Part shown: positions 1-9,602 of the stretch, one piece after another
How the letters are laid out: each line of letters opens with the position of its first letter
How positions within the stretch are numbered: the stretch's first letter is position 1
Assembly (NCBI RefSeq): GCF_006716675.1
Contig: NZ_VFPM01000001.1
Span: 558,001 to 622,000 of the forward strand
Source of the DNA: Humibacillus xanthopallidus
Lineage (GTDB): Bacteria; Actinomycetota; Actinomycetes; Actinomycetales; Dermatophilaceae
Length of the DNA stretch: 64,000 nucleotides
Direction: 5' to 3'
The notes under the pieces: model-generated
Told to the model about the DNA's origin: nothing
The model's input: only the letters and a program-made list of their open reading frames with translations
The model's database searches: none
Made by a program: the position numbers and the translations under genes

Positions 1-496
1 GGTCGTCCCACGCCGCGCCGAAGGCCCCTCCGCGGCCGAGACCGGTGTCGACCTTGAGGTGGACCCGGGCCGTGCGGCCCTCGGCTCGGGCCGCAGCGGC
101 GATCTCGTCGAGCACCCAGGGAGCCGACGCCGAGAGGTCGATGTCCCGGCGCACGACCCCGGCGAAGTCGGCGCCCGGCACCGACAGCCAGGTGAGCAGC
201 GGCGTCGTCAGCCCCGCGTCGCGCAGGGCGAACGCCTCCCCGAACTGTGCCACCCCGAGCCAGCTCGCCCCGGCAGCGACGGCCGTGCGCGCGACGGGCA
301 GCAGCCCGTGCCCGTAGGCGTCGGCCTTGACGACGGCCATGACGTCCGACTGCGGCGCCCGCTCGCGCAGCACCCGCACGTTGTGCGCGATCGCGGCGTG
401 GTCGATCTCGGCCCACACGGTCAGCCCCTCCGTGGGGTCGGCAGCAGGGGCAGCGACGGCAGCGTCACGGAGTCGGGAGGGGGCAGGGTCGTTCAC
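1..496 (-). CDS. alr: Alanine racemase, C-terminus beyond the window
   Basis: PLP-dependent alanine racemase making D-alanine for peptidoglycan in the cytoplasm. Reading leftward from a GTG at 496, the protein has VWAEIDHAAIAHNVRVLRER and then VVKADAYGHG, the family's PLP-lysine motif, about 60 residues in. It continues with VAQFGEAFALRDAG and LKVDTGLGRGG, all typical of the N-terminal TIM-barrel half. About 165 codons are present and the rest lies left of the window. It is the last visible gene of the glmS-acpS-nnr-alr series, 47 bases after nnr. The ribosome binding site at 496 is weak, so a slightly later GTG start is possible. Confidence 0.9.
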   Translation of the reverse strand, partial: MNDPAPSRLRDAAVAAPAADPTEGLTVWAEIDHAAIAHNVRVLRERAPQSDVMAVVKADAYGHGLLPVARTAVAAGASWLGVAQFGEAFALRDAGLTTPLLTWLSVPGADFAGVVRRDIDLSASAPWVLDEIAAAARAEGRTARVHLKVDTGLGRGGAFGAAWDD

Positions 497-543
497 GGCT
501 CAATTCTCTCAGTTGCGCAGGGGTGCTCGGGCCGCGGACCGGC

Positions 544-2052
544 TCACACGGGCGCCGTGCGCCCTCGGGCGAGGAGGTCGCGCACCGTCGGCCGTATGCC
601 GTGTGCCACCGCCAGCGCCCGCAGCGGGCCCCCGCCGGAGACCCGGTCTGCCGCGACACCGTGCACGAGGGCACCGAGCGAGGCGGCGTCGTGCGGCTCG
701 AGGCCGGCCGCGAGCAGGGCCCCGATGACGCCGGTGAGCACGTCGCCGGCCCCCGCCGTGGCGAGCCAGGGCGGCGCGTCGGCCTGCGAGCGCACGGGGT
801 GCCCGGGCGTGACGACGAGCGTGGTGGCGCCCTTGAGCAGCACGGTCGCGCCGGTGAGGTCGGCGAGGCGCCGTGCGTGGGCGAGGGGGTCGGCCCCGAC
901 GTCGTCGGTCGTGACCTCGGGTGCCGACCCGGCGGAACCCTGCCCGAGCCGGGTCAGGAGCCGCGCGAGCTCGCCCGCGTGCGGCGTGAGCACCGTCGGC
1001 GCCGGGCGCGGGCCGTCGACGAGCTCGAGGCCACCGGCGTCGACGACGACCGGCAGGTCGCTGGCGAGCGCCACCCGAGCGGCAGCGAGCTGCGAGTGAC
1101 CAGACGGCTCGGGCTCCTCAGCGGGCAGGCCCGGACCGACGGCCCAGGCCTGCACCTGTCCGGTGCCGATGACGGCCTCCGGCACGGCGGCGTGGACCAG
1201 CCCGACGGGGGTGGGCGACCCGACGTAGCGGAGCATGCCGACGCCGGCCTCGGCGGCGGCCGTCGTCGTCAGCACGGCGGCCCCGGGGTAGGCCTCGCTG
1301 CCGGCCACGACCCCGAGGACACCGCGGGAGTACTTGTCGTCGCCGGCGCCCGGCACCGGCCAGAGCAGGGCGACGTCGTCGTAGTCGAGCCGCTCGACCG
1401 CCGCGACCGCCTCGGAGAGGTCGAGGCCGATGTCGACGACGGTCAGCCGCCCGGTCGCGGCCTCGCCCGCGGGAAGCAGGTGAGCCGGCTTCGCGGTCGA
1501 GAAGGTCACGGTCTCGTCGGCCCACACGGCGTCGTCCTCGCCGGTCTCGCCGGAGGGGTCGAGCCCGCTCGCGACATCGACGGCGATGACCCAGGCGTCG
1601 TCGTCGATGGCATCGACGAGCCGGGCTGCGCGTGGCTGCAGCCCGGGCCGTCCGCCGATGCCGACGATGCCGTCGAGCACGAGGTCGGCCTCGGCGACGA
1701 CCTGCGTGGCCGCCTCCTCGTCGTCGGCGGCGACGTGCACGATGGTGCCGGCGTCTTCCGCCGTCTCGAGCGCCTCCTGCCGGAGGGCGTCGCGACCGCC
1801 GTCTGCGAGCACCACCACCGCGCAGGCGTAGCCCGCGTCGGCGAGCTCGGCGACGGCATACAGCGTGTCACCGCCGTTGTCGCCCGAGCCGACGAGCCCG
1901 ACGACGGTGCTGCCCTCGGAGTCCTCGAGGCGCGCTGCGGCGACCTCGGCCAGCCCCCCTGCGGCACGCTGCATGAGCTCACCCTCGGGCAGGCCCGCCA
2001 TGGCCTGCGCCTCGGCGGCGCGCACCGTCTCGACCGAATGTGCCCGGATCAT
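544..2052 (-). CDS. nnr: Bifunctional NAD(P)H-hydrate epimerase / ADP-dependent dehydratase
   Basis: Metabolite-repair enzyme that epimerises and dehydrates damaged NADHX/NADPHX back to NAD(P)H. At 502 residues it has the expected fusion layout. The N-terminal YjeF_N epimerase half carries VGLVGSGDNGGDTLYAVAEL near residues 48-67. The C-terminal carbohydrate-kinase-like half ends with the ADP-dependent dehydratase signature ATAGAGDVLTGVIGALLAAG and LVHGVAADR. The ATG start overlaps the acpS stop by one base (TGATG), so the two are translationally coupled. In many actinobacteria nnr lies between acpS and alr, as here. Nothing looks truncated. Confidence 0.93.
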   Translation of the reverse strand: MIRAHSVETVRAAEAQAMAGLPEGELMQRAAGGLAEVAAARLEDSEGSTVVGLVGSGDNGGDTLYAVAELADAGYACAVVVLADGGRDALRQEALETAEDAGTIVHVAADDEEAATQVVAEADLVLDGIVGIGGRPGLQPRAARLVDAIDDDAWVIAVDVASGLDPSGETGEDDAVWADETVTFSTAKPAHLLPAGEAATGRLTVVDIGLDLSEAVAAVERLDYDDVALLWPVPGAGDDKYSRGVLGVVAGSEAYPGAAVLTTTAAAEAGVGMLRYVGSPTPVGLVHAAVPEAVIGTGQVQAWAVGPGLPAEEPEPSGHSQLAAARVALASDLPVVVDAGGLELVDGPRPAPTVLTPHAGELARLLTRLGQGSAGSAPEVTTDDVGADPLAHARRLADLTGATVLLKGATTLVVTPGHPVRSQADAPPWLATAGAGDVLTGVIGALLAAGLEPHDAASLGALVHGVAADRVSGGGPLRALAVAHGIRPTVRDLLARGRTAPV

Positions 2053-2402
2053 CAGCCCTCCGCGATGACGACTGCCGACGCGACACCCGCGTCGTGCGAC
2101 AAGGAGACGTGCAGCGAGTCCACCCCGAGGTCGTTGGCCCGCGCGAGCACGGTGCCGCCGATCTCCAGCGAGGGCTTGCCGTCGCCGTTGGTGACGACCC
2201 GCGCGTCCGTCCAGTGCATGCCGGCCGGCGCGCCGAGAGACTTCGCGAGCGCCTCCTTGGCGGCGAAGCGGGCCGCGAGGGAGGCGATGCCGAGACCGCG
2301 CTCCTCCACGGTGAAGAGCCGCTCGCGCAGGGCAGGCGTGCGCTCGAGCGTCTGCTCGAAGCGCTCGATGTCGACGACGTCGATCCCGACCCCGATGATC
2401 AC
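2052..2402 (-). CDS. acpS: Holo-[acyl-carrier-protein] synthase
   Basis: Transfers 4'-phosphopantetheine from CoA to apo-ACP, activating fatty acid synthesis. At 116 residues it is normal for the AcpS family. It begins [16 protein letters not shown] with the Mg-binding Asp and carries [15 protein letters not shown], the conserved substrate-binding helix with its Glu and Lys, then [18 protein letters not shown] at the end. The start codon is GTG and overlaps the glmS stop (GTGA). Coupling with glmS and nnr indicates one transcript. The CoA supply connection to coaA across the divergent promoter is only suggestive. Confidence 0.93.
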   Translation of the reverse strand: MIIGVGIDVVDIERFEQTLERTPALRERLFTVEERGLGIASLAARFAAKEALAKSLGAPAGMHWTDARVVTNGDGKPSLEIGGTVLARANDLGVDSLHVSLSHDAGVASAVVIAEG

Positions 2403-4258
2403 TCGACCGTGACCGACTTCGCGAGGTTGCGCGGCTGGTCGACGTCGAGACCCTTGGCCGTCGAGAGCCAGAGCGCGAAGACCTGCAGGGGCACGACCGT
2501 CAGCAGCGGGGCGAGCAGCTGCGACGTCGCGGGCACCGAGATCACCTCGTCGGCGAAGGGGACCACCGACTCGTCGCCCTCCTCCGCGATGACGAGGGTC
2601 CGGGCGCCTCGGGCCCGGATCTCCTGGATGTTGGAGACGACCTTGCCGTGCAGGCCGTGCTCGGCGGTCGGGGACGGCACGATGACGAAGACGGGCTGTC
2701 CGGGCTCGATGAGCGCGATCGGGCCGTGCTTCAGCTCACCGGCCGCGAAGCCCTCCGCGTGGATGTAGGCGAGCTCCTTGAGCTTGAGGGCACCCTCGAG
2801 CGCGATCGGGTAGCCGACGTGACGGCCGAGGAAGAGCACCGCGCGCGTGTCGGCCATGAAGCGGGCGATCTCCTTGACCCGGTCCATCCGGCCGAGCAGG
2901 GTCTCGATCTTGGCCGGCACCTCGCCGAGCTCCTTCATGACCGACTGCGCGTCGTCGGCGAAGGACCCGCCGCGCAGCTGCGCGAGGTAGAGCCCGAGGA
3001 CGTAGCACGCGGTGATCTGGGCGAGGAAGGCCTTGGTCGAGGCGACCGCGATCTCCGGCCCGGCATGCGTGTAGAGCACGGCATCGGACTCGCGCGGGAT
3101 CGTCGAGCCGTGGGTGTTGCACACCGAGATCGTCAGGGCGCCGAGCGACCTCGCGTGCTTGACCGCCATGAGCGTGTCCATCGTCTCGCCGGACTGGCTG
3201 ATCGACACGACGAGCGTGCGCTCGCTGACGATGGGGTCGCAATAGCGGAACTCGTGGGCGAGGGCGACCTCGACGGGGATGCGCGTCCAGTGCTCGATGG
3301 CGTACTTCGCGACCATGCCGGCATACGCCGCCGTGCCGCAGGCGACGATCGTGATGCGGTCGACGGCCTCCAGCTGCTCCTCCGAGATGCGCAGCTCGTC
3401 GAGGACGAGGCGCCCGCTCGCGTCGGTGCGGCCGAGCAGCGTGTCGGCGACCGCGTGCGGCTGGTCGTGGATCTCCTTCTCCATGAAGGTCGCGTAGCCG
3501 CCCTTCTCGGCGGCCGCGGCGTCCCACGTCACCTCGTAGGCCGTGCCCTCGGCGGGCGTGCCGTCGAAGTTGATGACGGTCGCCCCGTCGGGAGTGATGG
3601 TGACGATCTGGTCCTGGGCGAGCTCGAGCGCGTGCCGGGTGTAGCCGATGAACGCCGCGACGTCGGAGCCGAGGTAGTTGGCGTCGTCGCCGAGCCCGAC
3701 GACGAGCGGGCTGTTGCGCCGGGCGCCGACGACGACACCGGGCTGGTCGGCGTGGATCGCGAGGAGGGTGAAGGCGCCCTCCAGGTCGGCCACGACCGCT
3801 CGCATCGCCTCGGTGAGGTCGCCCCGCTCGTCGTATGCCGCGGCGACGAGGTGCGCGACGACCTCGGTGTCGGTCTCGCTGGAGAACTCGACGCCGTCGG
3901 CGAGCAGCCCCTGCCGCAACGCGTGGAAGTTCTCGATGATGCCGTTGTGGATGAGCGCGAGCTTGCCGTCGCGGCCACCGCGGTGCGGGTGGGCGTTGGC
4001 GTCGGTGGGGCCGCCGTGCGTCGCCCACCGGGTGTGCCCGATCGCCGTCGTCGAGCCCGCGAGCGGGTGGGCCTCGAGCTCGGCCGTGAGGTTGGCGAGC
4101 TTGCCCGACTTCTTGCGGGTCTCGACGTGGTCGCCGTCGACGAGCGCGACGCCGGCCGAGTCGTAGCCGCGGTACTCGAGACGGGCGAGGCCCTCCATGA
4201 CGACCTCGAGCGCCGTGCTGTCGTTCGAGCGGCCGACGTAGCCCACAATTCCGCACAT
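2399..4258 (-). CDS. glmS: Glutamine--fructose-6-phosphate aminotransferase (isomerizing)
   Basis: Makes glucosamine-6-phosphate from fructose-6-phosphate and glutamine, the entry to UDP-GlcNAc and peptidoglycan. The 619-residue protein starts at the ATG giving [11 protein letters not shown], so Cys2 becomes the N-terminal nucleophile of the class II glutaminase domain; upstream in-frame codons were rejected for that reason. [19 protein letters not shown] follows. Two SIS domains fill the C-terminal half, with [15 protein letters not shown] and STKAFLAQI, and the end is [13 protein letters not shown], matching the family's closing motif. It heads the operon glmS-acpS-nnr-alr and is divergent from coaA across 76 bases. 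Confidence 0.96.
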   Translation of the reverse strand: MCGIVGYVGRSNDSTALEVVMEGLARLEYRGYDSAGVALVDGDHVETRKKSGKLANLTAELEAHPLAGSTTAIGHTRWATHGGPTDANAHPHRGGRDGKLALIHNGIIENFHALRQGLLADGVEFSSETDTEVVAHLVAAAYDERGDLTEAMRAVVADLEGAFTLLAIHADQPGVVVGARRNSPLVVGLGDDANYLGSDVAAFIGYTRHALELAQDQIVTITPDGATVINFDGTPAEGTAYEVTWDAAAAEKGGYATFMEKEIHDQPHAVADTLLGRTDASGRLVLDELRISEEQLEAVDRITIVACGTAAYAGMVAKYAIEHWTRIPVEVALAHEFRYCDPIVSERTLVVSISQSGETMDTLMAVKHARSLGALTISVCNTHGSTIPRESDAVLYTHAGPEIAVASTKAFLAQITACYVLGLYLAQLRGGSFADDAQSVMKELGEVPAKIETLLGRMDRVKEIARFMADTRAVLFLGRHVGYPIALEGALKLKELAYIHAEGFAAGELKHGPIALIEPGQPVFVIVPSPTAEHGLHGKVVSNIQEIRARGARTLVIAEEGDESVVPFADEVISVPATSQLLAPLLTVVPLQVFALWLSTAKGLDVDQPRNLAKSVTVE

Positions 4259-4334
4259 GGCGACCAGACTAGGGGACCGGTCGACCGTCCACGGGCCCCG
4301 CCCAACTCCCCCGCCGCCCCGAGCGTCCGACACA

Positions 4335-5318
4335 ATGGCGCACGTGGCGCAGCCTGTGAGCGGGATGAACCGGACCTCCCCCGGCCTACCGTCCCCCTAC
4401 GTCGAGTTCGACCGGGCGGCGTGGTCGCGGCTGCGCGAGAACCACCCGCTCAACCTCGACGACGCCGACCTCGCCCGGCTGCGCGGCCTCGGCGACCGCA
4501 TCGACCTGCGCGAGGTCGAGGAGGTCTACCTGCCGCTCTCGCGCCTGCTCAACTTCTACGTCGGGGCCACCCGGCAGCTGCATGCCGTGACGAGCGACTT
4601 CCTCGGCGAGCGCCCGGCCCCGACCCCCTTCGTCATCGGCGTGGCCGGCTCGGTCGCCGTCGGCAAGTCGACGACGGCGCGCATCCTGCGCGAGATGCTC
4701 GCCCGCTGGCCCGACACGCCACGGGTGGCCCTCGTGACGACCGACGGCTTCCTCTTCCCCAACTCCGAGCTCGAGAGCCGGGGACTGTTGCAGCGCAAGG
4801 GATTCCCCGAGTCCTATGACCGCCGTGCGCTGTTGCGCTTCGTCGCCGAGATCAAGTCGGGCCGCGAAGAGGTGAGCGCGCCGGTCTACTCCCACCTCAC
4901 CTACGACATCGTCCCCGGCGAGCGCATCGTCGTGCGCCGCCCCGACGTGCTCATCGTCGAGGGGCTCAACGTCCTCCAGGCCCCGCAGGTGCACCCGGTG
5001 CGCGGGTCAGGCCTGGCCGTGAGCGACTTCTTCGACTTCTCCGTCTACGTCGACGCGTGGGTCGACGACGTGCGCACGTGGTACGTCGAACGCTTCCTGC
5101 GCCTGCGGCAGACGGCCTTCTCGGACCCCAACTCCTACTTCCACCGGTATGCCGTGCTGTCCGACGACGAGGCCGTCGCCACCGCCAACCGCATCTGGCG
5201 CGAGATCAACGGCCCCAACCTCGTCGAGAACATCCTGCCGACCCGGTCGCGGGCGACCCTCGTGCTCTCCAAGGGCGAGAACCACGAGGTCACCCGGGTG
5301 CGGCTGCGCAAGATCTAG
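4335..5318 (+). CDS. coaA: Type I pantothenate kinase
   Basis: Phosphorylates pantothenate, the first committed step of coenzyme A synthesis. About 327 residues from the chosen ATG. The P-loop [14 protein letters not shown] lies near residues 105-118, followed by [30 protein letters not shown] and the C-terminal [18 protein letters not shown], all typical of CoaA. The start is uncertain: an in-frame ATG at 4365 gives a version 10 residues shorter, and neither has a strong ribosome binding site. It is divergent from glmS and convergent with the transglycosylase-like gene. The 44-base convergent gap contains CCGCGG inverted repeats. Confidence 0.94.
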   Translation: MAHVAQPVSGMNRTSPGLPSPYVEFDRAAWSRLRENHPLNLDDADLARLRGLGDRIDLREVEEVYLPLSRLLNFYVGATRQLHAVTSDFLGERPAPTPFVIGVAGSVAVGKSTTARILREMLARWPDTPRVALVTTDGFLFPNSELESRGLLQRKGFPESYDRRALLRFVAEIKSGREEVSAPVYSHLTYDIVPGERIVVRRPDVLIVEGLNVLQAPQVHPVRGSGLAVSDFFDFSVYVDAWVDDVRTWYVERFLRLRQTAFSDPNSYFHRYAVLSDDEAVATANRIWREINGPNLVENILPTRSRATLVLSKGENHEVTRVRLRKI

Positions 5319-5362
5319 ACGAACGGAGTCTCACGCCCGCGGTCGGCCCGGAGCTCCGCGGC

Positions 5363-6370
5363 TCAGTACCAGTGCGGTGAGCGAGCCTGCCACGTGGACC
5401 AGGCGTTGCAGGGGTTGCCGTAGGACATCTTGATGTACCAGAGGCCCCACTTGATCTGCGTCAGCGGGTTGGTGCGGTAGTCGGCACCCATCGTGGCCAT
5501 CTTCCGTGCCGGCAGCGACTGCGGGATGCCGTAGGCACCCGAGCTGGGGTTCTCGGCCCACCAGCGCCAGTCGCTCTCTCCGGTCCAGAGGTTGACGAGG
5601 CAGTTGTACTGCGCGTCGCTCGTCCAGCCCTGGTCGACCATGAGGACGCGGGCGGCGGCCTTCGGGTTGCTCTTCGCGTTCGCGATGGCCGTCTTGCGGG
5701 CCTTCTCGCGCTCGGCGCGCTCGGCGGCAGCCCGGGCCTCCTTGGCCTTGCGGGCGGCCTCGACCTTCTGCTTCGCCTCGAGCTCCTTGGCGTCGCGGGC
5801 GCCGGACGCTGCGATCGCCGTGCGACGCTCGTTGCGCGACACCGATGCCGCCGCGCGGTAGGTGAGGTCGACGGTGCTCGCCCGGGCCAACTCGTCGGTC
5901 TGGGCGACGACGCCGGAGCCGACGACGAAGGCAGCCGGGTCGGCGCCGATGAGGTTGTTGGCCTTGGCGTAGGCGATGCCCGAGCCGACGAGGCCCAGGG
6001 TGAGGGCGCTCGCGAGCACCGGGCGACCGAGGCGGCGGCGGGGCTTGGCCTCGGGGCGGGCGTGCCGTGCTCGACGGCTCTCCGTGGCGGCGCGGGCGTG
6101 CGAGGCGGCGCTCAGCGTGTCGTTGAGGGCAGACGCTCGAGCGGCGACGCGGGCGGTCGGCACCGGCACGGTGGCCTGGCTCGGCTCCCGGGCGGCGGTG
6201 CGGGACGACCGGGCGGCCGGCAGGGTCTCCTGCGCAGTGGCGGCCGATCGCCGCGAGGGGCGCGTGTCACTGCGGTGGGACGCCGAGGGTGACAGCGATG
6301 TGGCGGGAGGGGTCGCGGACGGGGTGCTGGCCGGTGGGGCCGAGCGGTGTCGTCCTTGGTATCGAGCCAC
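5363..6370 (-). CDS. Membrane-anchored lytic transglycosylase-like protein
   Basis: Probable peptidoglycan-active protein of 335 residues. A basic, Ala/Ser/Arg-rich cytoplasmic stretch (residues 1-115) is followed by one hydrophobic segment near 117-136. Next come a Lys/Glu/Ala-rich likely coiled coil around 190-235 and a C-terminal domain of about 90 residues with LVNLWTGESDWRWWAENPSS and GAYGIPQSLPARKM. That pattern resembles actinobacterial transglycosylase-like domains, in which the Glu of GESDW is the expected catalytic residue. The start is GTG with only a distant GGAAGG upstream. The 240-base upstream region holds no recognised gene. The specific substrate and bond cleaved are inferred from family only. 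Confidence 0.8.
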   Translation of the reverse strand: MARYQGRHRSAPPASTPSATPPATSLSPSASHRSDTRPSRRSAATAQETLPAARSSRTAAREPSQATVPVPTARVAARASALNDTLSAASHARAATESRRARHARPEAKPRRRLGRPVLASALTLGLVGSGIAYAKANNLIGADPAAFVVGSGVVAQTDELARASTVDLTYRAAASVSRNERRTAIAASGARDAKELEAKQKVEAARKAKEARAAAERAEREKARKTAIANAKSNPKAAARVLMVDQGWTSDAQYNCLVNLWTGESDWRWWAENPSSGAYGIPQSLPARKMATMGADYRTNPLTQIKWGLWYIKMSYGNPCNAWSTWQARSPHWY

Positions 6371-6610
6371 GAAGCGGAGTCACACCTTCCTGCGGGCGTC
6401 GGGCGGACGGCATACCGCCCGCTGCTCACGATCGGCAGCGGGTGGCGGCGTCCGGCGGGGTGGAGGGGACCGGGCACGCATGGGCGAGCCCGGCTCGACG
6501 TCGGCGTCAGGGCCCCACGGTGCCAGCCCACCCCACACGGTCGCAAATCGTGTCCAACCTTTTATCACGGTTGGCGTGGGGCGGGGCCGGCGACGGAGAC
6601 GCGGTTCAGG

Positions 6611-8002
6611 TCATGGTTCGATGCCCTCGAGCAGGTCGGTCACGAGGGCAGCGATGGGGCTGCGCTCGCTCCGGGTGAGCGTCACGTGGGCGAAGAGCGG
6701 ATGCCCCTTGAGCTTCTCGATGACCGCCGCGACGCCGTCGTGCCGGCCCACCCGCAGGTTGTCGCGCTGAGCGACATCGTGGGTGAGCACGACCTTGGAG
6801 TTCTGGCCGATGCGGCTCAGCACGGTGAGCAGCACGTTGCGCTCGAGCGACTGCGCCTCGTCGACGATCACGAAGGCGTCGTGCAGCGACCGGCCACGGA
6901 TGTGCGTCAGCGGGAGCACCTCGAGCAGGCCCCGGTCCATCACCTCGTCGACGACCTCGCTCGACACGAGGGCGCTCAGCGTGTCGAAGACCGCCTGGCC
7001 CCAGGGGTTCATCTTCTCGGCCTCGGTGCCGGGCAGGTATCCGAGCTCCTGACCTCCCACGGCGAAGAGCGGCCGGAAGACGAGCACCTTGCGCTGGGCC
7101 CGACGCTCCATGACCGACTCGAGCCCGGCGCACAAGGCGAGGGCCGACTTCCCGGTGCCCGCGCGTCCGCCGAGGCTGACGATGCCGACGTCGGGGTCGA
7201 GGAGCAGGTCGAGCGCGATGCGCTGCTCGGCGCTGCGGCCGTGCAGTCCGAACGCGTCACGGTCGCCGCGCACCAGCCGGATCTGCTTGTCGGCGCCGAC
7301 CCGCCCCAGACCGCTTCCCCGCGGCGAGAGCAGGACCAGACCGGTGTGACAGGGCAGCTCGGCGGCGCCCTCGTGCTCGACGCGGCCCCGCTCATAGAGC
7401 TGGTCGAGCTCGTCGGTCGTGACCTCCAGCTCCTGGATGCCGGTCCAGCCGGAGTCGACGCCCTGCTCGTGGCGGTACTCCTCGGCCTCGAGGCCGCACG
7501 CCGACGCCTTGACCCGCATCGGCAGGTCCTTGGACACGATCGTCACGTCGCAGCCCTCGTTGGCGAGGTTCCTCGCGACGGAGAGGATGCGCGTGTCGTT
7601 GTCGCCGAGCCGGAATCCGGCGGGGAGCGACGAGGGGTCGGTGTGGTTGAGCTCGACGCGCAGGCTACCGCCGGCGTCACCGACGGCGACGGGCCGGTCG
7701 AGGCGCCCCTCGCTGACGCGCAGGTCGTCGAGCAGGCGCAGGGCCTGCCGGGCGAAGTAGCCGAGCTCGGGGTGGTGTCGCTTGCCCTCCAGCTCCGTCA
7801 CGACGACGACGGGCAGCACGACCTCGTGCTCCGCGAAGCGGGTCATCGCCTTGGGGTCCGACAGGAGCACCGACGTGTCGAGCACGTAGGTCTTGCGTGC
7901 CGGACCGGGGTCCGGGCTGGCGCCGCTGCGCGTGCGGGTCGTCGTGCTCGAGGTGGCGGTCGACGTGGCGGTGTCGGCCGGGGCCGAGCTCTTCGTAGCC
8001 AT
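6611..8002 (-). CDS. phoH: PIN domain-PhoH family ATPase (PhoH2 type)
   Basis: 463-residue fusion of an N-terminal PIN nuclease-like domain ([16 protein letters not shown] and later acidic positions around [10 protein letters not shown]) with a C-terminal PhoH ATPase. Walker A is [14 protein letters not shown] near residue 280 and Walker B is [14 protein letters not shown] near 380. Mycobacterial PhoH2 of this architecture has been described as an RNA helicase/ribonuclease; the role here is inferred from that. The ATG at 8002 is preferred over the GTG six bases earlier because TAGGAG lies at proper spacing. A 25-codon ORF with its own strong ribosome binding site ends 35 bases upstream and may be cotranscribed. 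Confidence 0.92.
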   Translation of the reverse strand: MATKSSAPADTATSTATSSTTTRTRSGASPDPGPARKTYVLDTSVLLSDPKAMTRFAEHEVVLPVVVVTELEGKRHHPELGYFARQALRLLDDLRVSEGRLDRPVAVGDAGGSLRVELNHTDPSSLPAGFRLGDNDTRILSVARNLANEGCDVTIVSKDLPMRVKASACGLEAEEYRHEQGVDSGWTGIQELEVTTDELDQLYERGRVEHEGAAELPCHTGLVLLSPRGSGLGRVGADKQIRLVRGDRDAFGLHGRSAEQRIALDLLLDPDVGIVSLGGRAGTGKSALALCAGLESVMERRAQRKVLVFRPLFAVGGQELGYLPGTEAEKMNPWGQAVFDTLSALVSSEVVDEVMDRGLLEVLPLTHIRGRSLHDAFVIVDEAQSLERNVLLTVLSRIGQNSKVVLTHDVAQRDNLRVGRHDGVAAVIEKLKGHPLFAHVTLTRSERSPIAALVTDLLEGIEP

Positions 8003-8037
8003 TCCCACTCCTAGCGGCGCGCACGCTCAGCACGCGC

Positions 8038-8115
8038 CTAGTCGCTCCCGAGGTGCCGGGCGGCCACCGGAGGGTGGCGTCGTGCCCGGCCCTCCGTGCG
8101 AAGCGATTGCTCCAT
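8038..8115 (-). CDS. Small ORF upstream of phoH, 25 residues
   Basis: A short reading frame starting at ATG 8115 and ending at TAG 8038-8040. It encodes a basic peptide beginning MEQSLRTEGRARRH and ending AARHLGSD. An exact AGGAGG lies seven bases before the ATG, better than for most genes in the window, and the stop is 35 bases from the phoH start on the same strand. In mycobacteria a small gene (phoAT) precedes phoH2; this peptide is much shorter and I cannot claim homology. The rest of the 8116-8321 gap holds a hairpin-like GGCCGT...ACGGCC near 8286-8306 with GTATGCC in its loop, and no other gene that I can see. Confidence 0.45.
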   Translation of the reverse strand: MEQSLRTEGRARRHPPVAARHLGSD

Positions 8116-8321
8116 CGGTGGGCCTCCTGGCAGTGCCGGACGGGTGTCCGTCACTGCCTCGACGGTACGACTCCGGCGCGCCGTCGGGATGCATCTCGCG
8201 CTCGTGTCGCGCGAGTGTTCACAAGCCTTTAACACGACGGCCACCGTGTCAGCGTGCCGCCGGCCCGGGGCGACGCACCACCCCGCGGCCGTATGCCGCA
8301 CGGCCGGCCCGGATCAGACCA

Positions 8322-8861
8322 TCACTTCGCGCGACGCAGGGTGAGCACGCCCACCGTGCCGGCGAGGGCGCCGAGAAGCACGACGAGGACGATGGCGCCG
8401 ACGCCGCCCTCGGACTGGCCCGAGCCGATCCTCGTCAGCGCGAGCACGCAGACGAGCACGACGGCCGCGCACACCCCGGCGAGGATCCAGCGGCCGATGC
8501 GCCCGGTGGCGGAGTCGTCGCCGAGCGCCGAGCCGACGTTGGCGCCCGAGGTCACGGCCGCCTCCAGCGGGTCGATGCCGGGGTTGCGGGCGCGCCAGGC
8601 CTGCCGAGCGAGGCCCATCCGGAGGATGACCGCGCCGAGCACGACGAAGGCCACCCCGACGACGAGCCGTGCGACGCGGGCGTCGGCACCGCCGAAGATG
8701 CCGTAGCCGACCCCGAGCAGGCCGAGGCCCGTGACGAAGGAGCCCATCGTGAGCGTCGTGCCGACGCCGACGGGACCGAAGGGCTGGGCGGGGTCGTCGA
8801 GCCACGCATACGGCGGCGGGTCGGTGGGGCGGCCGACGGGCGCCGGCCCGGGGGTCGTCAT
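8322..8861 (-). CDS. Hypothetical membrane protein, four predicted TM segments
   Basis: A 179-residue protein with a proline-rich N-terminus (PAPVGRPTDPPPYAWLDDPA). Two hydrophobic segments lie around residues 35-57 and 65-82. A polar loop follows, containing ARNPGIDPLEAAVTSGANVG, then two more hydrophobic segments in the C-terminal third (WILAGVCAAVVLVCVLALT and GAIVLVVLLGALAGTVGVL). I do not recognise a named family. Its ATG overlaps the stop of the upstream gene (ATGA), so it is the third member of a coupled set with the genes at 8858-9514 and 9603-10559. That context suggests a membrane partner of a type VII secretion-like substrate, which is inference. Confidence 0.75.
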   Translation of the reverse strand: MTTPGPAPVGRPTDPPPYAWLDDPAQPFGPVGVGTTLTMGSFVTGLGLLGVGYGIFGGADARVARLVVGVAFVVLGAVILRMGLARQAWRARNPGIDPLEAAVTSGANVGSALGDDSATGRIGRWILAGVCAAVVLVCVLALTRIGSGQSEGGVGAIVLVVLLGALAGTVGVLTLRRAK

Positions 8862-9514
8862 GCGGAGCCCTCCGGCAGGAGGGCGGCGAGCTCACCGGCG
8901 AGCCCCCCGTCGCCCAGCGCACGAGCCGGACCGTCGGCGGTGTCCGACACCGACCAGCCGTCACCGGCGGGGGTGAAGAACCGCGTGCCGACGGCGCCCT
9001 CGAGCGTGCGCGTCTCGACGCCGAAGCGCCCCGCGCCGCCGCGCACCTCGTGCATGGCCTCGATCGCTCGCGCGAGCACCGCCGCCGGCTGGTCGACCTC
9101 GTCGGTGAGGCCGACGAACCACGTGCCGAGGCTGCGCGGCTGGAGCATCGCGATGATCCCGCCGTCCTCGAGCACGACCATGAGGTCGCCCTCGGTGCCG
9201 TCGCGGAAGCTGATGCCGGTCCACCGCTTCGCTCCGGCGAAGACGGTCTCGAGCACGGCGGCCTCCCCACGGCTGACGGCCCGGTCACCCTCCGCGGCGG
9301 CGAGGCCGCGAGCGAGGAGCGAGGCCACGGCCGCTGCGACGAGGACCTCGTCGTCGGGCGCGGCGTCGAAGCCGAGCGAGGTGCGCGTCATCACCGAGCT
9401 GTCGGTCGAGTGGCGCCCCAGCAGGTAGCGGATCTCGGCCCAGCCGAAGCCGTAGACGTTGTCGGGCAGGGGGACACGCGCCAGCTCCGATCCGGCGAGC
9501 GGGTCAGTGGCCAT
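8858..9514 (-). CDS. Hypothetical protein, second gene of a WXG100-like cassette
   Basis: A 218-residue soluble alpha/beta protein beginning MATDPLAGSELARVPL, with GAAGGAGC-like GAAGGAGC spacing before ATG 9514. It contains FGWAEIRYLLGRHSTDSSV, an alanine-rich helix EVLVAAAVASLLARGLA, and a strand-rich half with GISFRDGTEGDLMVVLEDGG and RSLGTWFVGLTDEV. No catalytic motif is evident. It lies 88 bases downstream of a WXG100-like gene and overlaps the following membrane gene. An EspG-like chaperone or an immunity protein are both compatible with size and position, but I have no motif that decides between them. Confidence 0.75.
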   Translation of the reverse strand: MATDPLAGSELARVPLPDNVYGFGWAEIRYLLGRHSTDSSVMTRTSLGFDAAPDDEVLVAAAVASLLARGLAAAEGDRAVSRGEAAVLETVFAGAKRWTGISFRDGTEGDLMVVLEDGGIIAMLQPRSLGTWFVGLTDEVDQPAAVLARAIEAMHEVRGGAGRFGVETRTLEGAVGTRFFTPAGDGWSVSDTADGPARALGDGGLAGELAALLPEGSA

Positions 9515-9602
9515 GGGTGGGTGCTCCTTCGTGGGGTCGCTGTGCTCCGGTCCATCCTGCCCGGGCGCCGGACCGGCACCGCGGCGCCGGGGGCCCGGAA
9601 GG

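Noticed and set aside
6371-6610. A c-di-AMP (ydaO) riboswitch upstream of the transglycosylase-like gene
   Set aside because: Such genes often have one, and there are G-rich blocks, but I could not place the conserved core helices and loops.
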